A stretch of DNA of 41,374 bases from NCBI GenBank assembly GCA_027451445.1, contig DAIDJG010000007.1:1-41374 (forward strand), given 5' to 3'. The notes beneath the pieces are model-generated. The model made no database searches. It saw only the letters and a program-made list of their open reading frames with translations, and had not been told where the DNA came from. The position numbers and the translations under genes are program-made. The stretch is from Singulisphaera sp. (GTDB taxonomy: Bacteria; Planctomycetota; Planctomycetia; Isosphaerales; Isosphaeraceae). Shown piece by piece: positions 37,629 to 41,374 of this stretch (the first letter of the stretch is position 1; every line of letters starts with the position of its first letter).

Positions 37629-39166
37629 GCGAAAGTAGTGGTCTCGGCATCGTCTATCTGGTCGGAGCGGGTCCCGGCGATCCGGGACTCCTGACGAGAC
37701 GAGGCGCGGAGGTCTTGCGCTCGGCGGAGGTGGTCGTTTATGACCATCTCGCGAGCGCTCGCTTGCTCGACCTCGCCCCAGCGCAGGCCCTTCGGATCTG
37801 CGCGGGGAAGTCGATCGGACACATGACTCTCTCTCAGTCGGAGATCAACGCAGCCCTCGTAGAGCATGCGCGCGCGGGCCGGCGAGTCGTCCGCCTCAAG
37901 GGAGGCGACCCGTTCGTCTTCGGCCGAGGCGCGGAGGAGGCCGAGCACCTCCGAGCCTCGGGGGTACTGTTCCAGGTCGTGCCGGGAGTCACGGCCGGCG
38001 TCGGGGTGACCGCCTACGCGGGCATGCCGGTCACGCATCGCGACATGGCGTCCGCCGTCGCATTTGTTACGGGCCACAACGATCCCGAAGCCACCGACGA
38101 CCACCATCGGCTGGATTGGTCCGCCCTGGCCCGGTTTCCGGGCACGCTGGTCGTCTACATGGGAGTGACCCGCCTTCCCAGCCTGTGCCGGACGTTGATC
38201 CGTCTCGGCAAGCCGGACACGACGCCCGCCGCCCTGGTGGAGGCTGGCACGATCGCCCGGCAACGGACGGTCACGGGCACGCTCGCCGATCTCCCGGAGC
38301 GAGTTGCCGAGGCGAAGCTCGGTCCTCCCGCGCTGCTCATCATCGGTTCGGTCGTCGACCGCCGGCCCTCGCTGCGCTGGTTCGAGGCGCTCCCGCTGTT
38401 CGGCCAGCGGATCGTCGTGACCCGACCCAGCGACGAGTCCGATCGCGCCGCCTCCGTCCTCGAAGCGCTCGGGGCCGAAGCCCTGATCGCTCCCACGGTC
38501 GCGATCCTGCCACTGGAAGACTACACGCCGCTGGATACGGCGATCGACGGCCTGTCCGAGTTCGACTGGCTCGTCTTCACATCCGCGAACGGCGTACGAC
38601 ACTTCCTCGACCGCCTGGAGATCCGAGGCCGGGACCTGCGTGCCGTGGGCCATCTGAAACTAGCAGCCATCGGCCCAGCGACCGCGGAGGCCCTCGCCGC
38701 CTGGCGACTGCGCGCCGATGTGGTACCCAACTCGTACCGCTCGGAGGCCCTCGCGGCTGCGCTGGCTGAACAGGTCGCCGGCCAACGCGTCCTGCTCGCC
38801 CGAGCCGACCGCGGCCGCACAATCCTTAAAGATGAGCTCGAGCGGCTGGCTGAGGTCATCCAGGTACCCGTCTACCGCAACACGGACGCCGAATCACTCC
38901 CTCCCGCGATCGTCGAGCGAATCGCGGCGGGATCAGTCGATTGGATAACGCTGACCAGCTCGGCCATTACGGAAAGGCTTCACGCCTTGTTGCCCGATGC
39001 TCTGCGCTCACAGGTCGGGCGTTCGATTCGGGTCGCAAGCCTCAGCCCTGTGACGACAGCGGCCGCCGAACGACTCGGCTGGACGGTTGCAGCCGAGGCT
39101 CAAACCTATACCTGGGATGGACTTGTGCAGGCGATCGCCGAGCGAGTGGGGAAGGATCGGGCGTGA
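37625..39166 (+). CDS. cobA/hemD: uroporphyrinogen-III C-methyltransferase / uroporphyrinogen-III synthase fusion
   Basis: 513 residues; ATG at 37625 overlaps the tatC stop (ATGA) with GGAGG just before. Residues 1-250 are the SUMT/CobA methyltransferase making precorrin-2: VYLVGAGPGDPGLLTRRG, RLKGGDPFVFGRGAEEAEHL, VVPGVTAGVGVTAYAGMPVT, VVYMGVTRLPSL. Residues about 258-513 are HemD, which closes the linear tetrapyrrole: RIVVTRPSDESDRAASVL, DWLVFTSANGVRHFLD, KLAAIGPATAEAL and DWITLTSSAITERLHAL. Fusion of the two is known in clostridia and several other phyla. It supplies siroheme, haem and B12. No precorrin-2 dehydrogenase domain is attached. Confidence 0.95.
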   Translation: MSESSGLGIVYLVGAGPGDPGLLTRRGAEVLRSAEVVVYDHLASARLLDLAPAQALRICAGKSIGHMTLSQSEINAALVEHARAGRRVVRLKGGDPFVFGRGAEEAEHLRASGVLFQVVPGVTAGVGVTAYAGMPVTHRDMASAVAFVTGHNDPEATDDHHRLDWSALARFPGTLVVYMGVTRLPSLCRTLIRLGKPDTTPAALVEAGTIARQRTVTGTLADLPERVAEAKLGPPALLIIGSVVDRRPSLRWFEALPLFGQRIVVTRPSDESDRAASVLEALGAEALIAPTVAILPLEDYTPLDTAIDGLSEFDWLVFTSANGVRHFLDRLEIRGRDLRAVGHLKLAAIGPATAEALAAWRLRADVVPNSYRSEALAAALAEQVAGQRVLLARADRGRTILKDELERLAEVIQVPVYRNTDAESLPPAIVERIAAGSVDWITLTSSAITERLHALLPDALRSQVGRSIRVASLSPVTTAAAERLGWTVAAEAQTYTWDGLVQAIAERVGKDRA

Positions 39167-39219
39167 GGTTGAGTGGGGGGGAACTCAAATCGGACATCGG
39201 ACCTGCGGCACTTGGTGCG

Positions 39220-39402
39220 TTAGCGCAATTCACGCAACGTCTCGACGCCCTGCCAGATCACCAGGGCACCGCCGAGGAGGAAGAGCACGTCGAGCACGAT
39301 GTTGCGCTTGAAGATGCCGGCCGCGAGATCGAGCGCGAAGATCAGGCAAATGAGACCGGCGAAGACAATCGCCACCCAGGTCAGCAGTTTTTGCAAATCC
39401 AT
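39220..39402 (-). CDS. small membrane protein, 60 residues
   Basis: Two membrane helices cover most of the protein: LTWVAIVFAGLICLIFALDL (about 7-26) and VLDVLFLLGGALVIWQGVET (about 36-55), with KRN between them and a basic end LRELR. The ATG at 39402 has CGGAG about 11 bases before. Frame, codon choice and hydrophobic pattern support a real gene; function is unknown. It converges on cobA-hemD and lies downstream of three heat shock genes. Confidence 0.7.
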   Translation of the reverse strand: MDLQKLLTWVAIVFAGLICLIFALDLAAGIFKRNIVLDVLFLLGGALVIWQGVETLRELR

Positions 39403-39524
39403 CGACAGGTTGCTCCGCGACGAGTCCCCGAGAACCCCGTTGTTTCTTCACTCTACCATACTCCGTCATGATGAGGAGTGGGAAGGGGCAGGAACCGCGG
39501 GGCAAACCTGTCGAGATAAGGCGT

Positions 39525-39986
39525 TCAGCGCGGTTGAACGGGGATCGTCCGCGGTTTCGCGGCCTCCTTCTTCGGTAGTCGGACTGTCAGCACGCCATGG
39601 TGCGACTCAGCCTGCGCCGCATCGAAGTTGACGTCGCTCGACAGTGAAACCGCACGATGGAAACAGCCCGTCGCACGCTCCTGGGCCAGGAGATTGCCCG
39701 CCGGGACGCCTCCGACCGGCTTGTCGCCTCGCAGGTTGAGCACGTTGCCCGTGACGGTCAGGTCGATCGTCGAAGGGTCAACGCCGGGCAGGTCGGCGAC
39801 CACCACGAGTTCCTCCGGCGTTTCGATCACGTCGACAGCGGGGGTCCATGCCGACGGTTCCGCGTCGGCCGCCGACGGCCCGATTCGCGCTGGGTTGACG
39901 TAGTCCTCGAACAACCGGTTCAGCTCGGTCTGCAAGCCGCTGAGCGTGGTTGCCAACTCGCGGCGCAACGGAATGAAACGGCCCAT
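39525..39986 (-). CDS. small heat shock protein Hsp20, third of a tandem set
   Basis: 153 residues from the ATG at 39986 (MGRFIPLRRELATTL), with GGAG 8-9 bases before; an earlier in-frame start at 40052 is less likely. ATP-independent holdase of the alpha-crystallin family. N-terminal arm to about residue 45; the crystallin domain runs from PAVDVIETPEELVVVADLPG to the family motif A-x-x-x-G-V-L in AESHHGVLTVRLPKKE, followed by the I-P-V tail (RTIPVQPR) that mediates assembly. It differs clearly from its two neighbours, so the set arose by old duplication or acquisition, not by a recent copy. Confidence 0.92.
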   Translation of the reverse strand: MGRFIPLRRELATTLSGLQTELNRLFEDYVNPARIGPSAADAEPSAWTPAVDVIETPEELVVVADLPGVDPSTIDLTVTGNVLNLRGDKPVGGVPAGNLLAQERATGCFHRAVSLSSDVNFDAAQAESHHGVLTVRLPKKEAAKPRTIPVQPR

Positions 39987-40087
39987 GATCCGGCTCCAAC
40001 AAGCGCGAAAGCGACCCAGTTGGCCAACATCAACCAACCAGTTCGTTCGCAAATTCGGGGCATTTCCTCACCAGGTATTCGCTGCCG

Positions 40088-40519
40088 TTACGATTTGATT
40101 TCAATCCGCCGAGTCTTCGTGCGCTCGGCCTTCGGCAACGTCAGCCGGAGCACGCCGTGCCGCAATTCCGCAGTGATCCGGCTGCGTTCGACCTCGTCGC
40201 TCAGGATGAACGACCGGTGGAAGTCACCAGCGGGGTATTCTTCGTAAAGCGTGCGCGCTCCTTCCGGAGCGGCCGACACCGTACGCGCAACCAGGGTAAG
40301 AACATTGTGTTCCAGGTGAATGCTTACCGTGTTTTCGTCGACTCCCGGTAAGTCCGCCTCCAGGATCAAACCCTCCGGACCTTCATGGATGTCGATCGGC
40401 GGGGTAAGACAAGGCCGCGCCGGTTCCCTCACAGCCTCGGTGCTTGCCGCGAGTTGCGTCTGAGATTCCGCCGGCCCCGGCCCCATCACGACTTTGACAG
40501 AATGCGGGTCCGTGCTCAC
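40088..40519 (-). CDS. small heat shock protein Hsp20, second of a tandem set
   Basis: 143 residues from the GTG at 40519, which has GGGAG about 8 bases before (TTG at 40534 is the alternative). Pro/Ala/Ser-rich N-terminal arm (to about 43), then the crystallin domain PPIDIHEGPEGLILEADLPG to AELRHGVLRLTLPKAE with the A-x-x-x-G-V-L motif, and the I-E-I tail (RRIEIKS). The spacer to the next gene upstream is 92 bp and to the next downstream about 100 bp, consistent with one operon of three. Confidence 0.9.
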   Translation of the reverse strand: MSTDPHSVKVVMGPGPAESQTQLAASTEAVREPARPCLTPPIDIHEGPEGLILEADLPGVDENTVSIHLEHNVLTLVARTVSAAPEGARTLYEEYPAGDFHRSFILSDEVERSRITAELRHGVLRLTLPKAERTKTRRIEIKS

Positions 40520-40611
40520 GTTGGCGTCTCCCAAAAACTCAAGTCAAGATTTCTTTAGTCTTTTTCGGCACTATGAATGATTCTGAGTTCCCGCCCCCGA
40601 CACCAGCTACC

Positions 40612-41052
40612 TCAGGACGACGACGCAACGGGAATCTGCCGCGGTTTAGCCCCCTCCGCCTTGGGGATCGTAACCGTCAAAATCCCCTTGGCAAAGACCG
40701 CCGACACCTTTTCGCTCTCGACTCGCTCCGGCAGCGTGATCGTCCGCGTCCAGCGCACGAACGGCCGTTCCTGGCGACGATAACTCTCATCCGAGACCCC
40801 GTCCGGACGCTTGCGCTCCCCCCGAAGGGTCAGCGTTTCGCCCGTGATCGCGAGATCGAGGTCAGCGGGTTCCATCCCCGGGAGCTGGACCGTCAACACG
40901 TACCGGTCCGCCGTGTCGTACAGGTTGAGCGGCGGATACTGGCGGACCAGGCGCCAGGTTTGAAGCGGCTCGAGGCTCTCGAACAGTCGCCCCACCTCGC
41001 GCTGAAGGTCGCGGAAAGGATCCCAACGCCGCTGCGGGTGAAGCCCACTCAT
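40612..41052 (-). CDS. small heat shock protein Hsp20, first of a tandem set
   Basis: 146 residues from the ATG at 41052 (MSGLHPQRRWDPFRDLQREV). An earlier in-frame ATG at 41127 exists, but a sigma-54 promoter at 41107-41124 would place the transcript start near 41097, after that ATG, so the later start is chosen. N-terminal arm with WDPFRDLQREVGRLFE; crystallin domain PPLNLYDTADRYVLTVQLPG, SYRRQERPFVRWTRTITLPE, and the A-x-x-x-G-I-L motif in AVFAKGILTVTIPKAE, followed by I-P-V (RQIPVASS). First gene of the stress operon. Confidence 0.92.
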   Translation of the reverse strand: MSGLHPQRRWDPFRDLQREVGRLFESLEPLQTWRLVRQYPPLNLYDTADRYVLTVQLPGMEPADLDLAITGETLTLRGERKRPDGVSDESYRRQERPFVRWTRTITLPERVESEKVSAVFAKGILTVTIPKAEGAKPRQIPVASSS

Positions 41053-41106
41053 TCCGATGGCCTCCCTGGGCCGTATGAGCGTTTGAGGAAGACGATCGAA
41101 ATACCA

Positions 41107-41124
41107 AAGCAGAGATCGTGCCAA
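41107..41124 (-). promoter_or_regulatory. sigma-54 promoter upstream of the hsp20 set
   Basis: On the minus strand TTGGCACGATCTCTGCTT. It matches the consensus YTGGCACG-N4-TTGCW at every fixed position but one (CTGC for TTGC), with GG and GC separated by exactly 10 bp, the spacing that sigma-54 requires. The start of transcription would be near 41097, about 45 bp before the hsp20 ATG at 41052. Confidence 0.75.
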
Positions 41125-41245
41125 CACGCGGATACACGCCGGGGCGTGGAGCGGCCGAGCGATCGGAAGCCAAATCTCCGTAATCTGTTAGAGCAATCCG
41201 CTTAATCCGTAACGGCCGAGCAAGCGCCACCAGGCCGCTTTACCC

Positions 41246-41315
41246 ATGGTGCCAAAAAGGCAGGCCACTCGCAAGCGATCGCAGTGCGTGACCGCGATGG
41301 TGCCAATTTGACAGG
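41246..41315. promoter_or_regulatory. two near-palindromic direct repeats, candidate enhancer sites
   Basis: Two 19-bp words, 41246-41264 (ATGGTGCCAA-AAA-GGCAGG) and 41297-41315 (ATGGTGCCAA-TTT-GACAGG), are identical at 15 of 19 positions and start 51 bp apart, close to five helical turns. Each has dyad symmetry (TGCC-AAAAA-GGCA; TGCCAA-T-TTGACA). They centre 158 and 209 bp upstream of the predicted sigma-54 start. The rest of the region 41053-41374 shows no gene. Confidence 0.65.
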
Positions 41316-41374
41316 AAGCCGCGACCGCGGGTTACCAAACGAGCTTGAGGTTCTGGTACCGCCCTTGTTGGAAG

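Noticed and set aside
41246-41315. Reading the two TTGGCACC words as further sigma-54 promoters
   Set aside because: Both have the -24-like TTGGCAC but the base pair 10 bp after GG is not GC (GT and AA), so the -12 element is missing. They are better explained as repeats or activator sites.
40535-41374. CIRCE (TTAGCACTC-N9-GAGTGCTAA) before the hsp20 genes
   Set aside because: No such palindrome is present in either spacer.

Overview
The window looks like a chromosomal segment of a high-GC planctomycete, probably of the Isosphaera/Gemmata side. This is inferred from protein character, not from a search: EF-Tu with the diverged switch I ([10 protein letters not shown]), NusG and SecE with long N-terminal extensions, a sigma factor with three extra helix-turn-helix segments, several large secreted proteins of no known family, and intergenic palindromic repeats. 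Most genes lie on the minus strand.

1-10926 (minus): the classic bacterial translation/transcription block. In transcription order it runs tRNA-Thr(UGU), tRNA-Tyr(GUA), tRNA-Gly(UCC), tRNA-Thr(GGU), tuf, rpmG, tRNA-Trp(CCA), secE, nusG, rplK, rplA, rplJ, rplL, rpoB (3' end cut by the window edge). A good promoter lies just upstream of the first tRNA. The rplK-rplA junction, normally tight, is opened by about 500 bp that hold a tRNA-Ile with the rare UAU anticodon, a 51-codon HicB-like gene and a REP-like double hairpin. Other hairpins sit between tuf and rpmG and between rplJ and rplL.

11331-22046: a sigma-70 family factor with a large DNA-binding N-terminal extension, two secreted proteins in tandem, a GT4 glycosyltransferase, a zinc-ribbon membrane protein, a three-gene ATGA-coupled cassette of uncharacterised proteins (DUF6941-like, unknown, DUF7689-like with a possible Cys/His catalytic pair), a YaiI/UPF0178 protein and a secreted protein with carboxypeptidase-regulatory-like domains.

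22315-31284: manA (mannose-6-phosphate isomerase), a polytopic membrane protein, then a minus-strand run with futalosine-pathway menaquinone genes mqnA and mqnC (overlapping), a NatA-like ABC ATPase, an ABC-2 permease fused to a CPBP protease, and an amidohydrolase that fits the aminodeoxyfutalosine deaminase role. A clear promoter precedes mqnA.

31496-35388: a small surface-glycan type cluster (GT4 glycosyltransferase, phytanoyl-CoA-dioxygenase-like protein, hexapeptide acyltransferase, with overlapping ends) and a divergent DUF5672 protein. 35433-39402: a CDF cation transporter, tatC coupled by ATGA to a cobA-hemD fusion, and a 60-residue membrane protein.

39525-41374: three different small heat shock proteins in tandem. 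Upstream of the first is a near-consensus sigma-54 promoter, and 150-210 bp above its predicted start are two 19-bp near-palindromic direct repeats 51 bp apart, placed as enhancer sites would be. This, the three-gene DUF cassette and the HTH-sigma fusion are the most interesting parts of the window.
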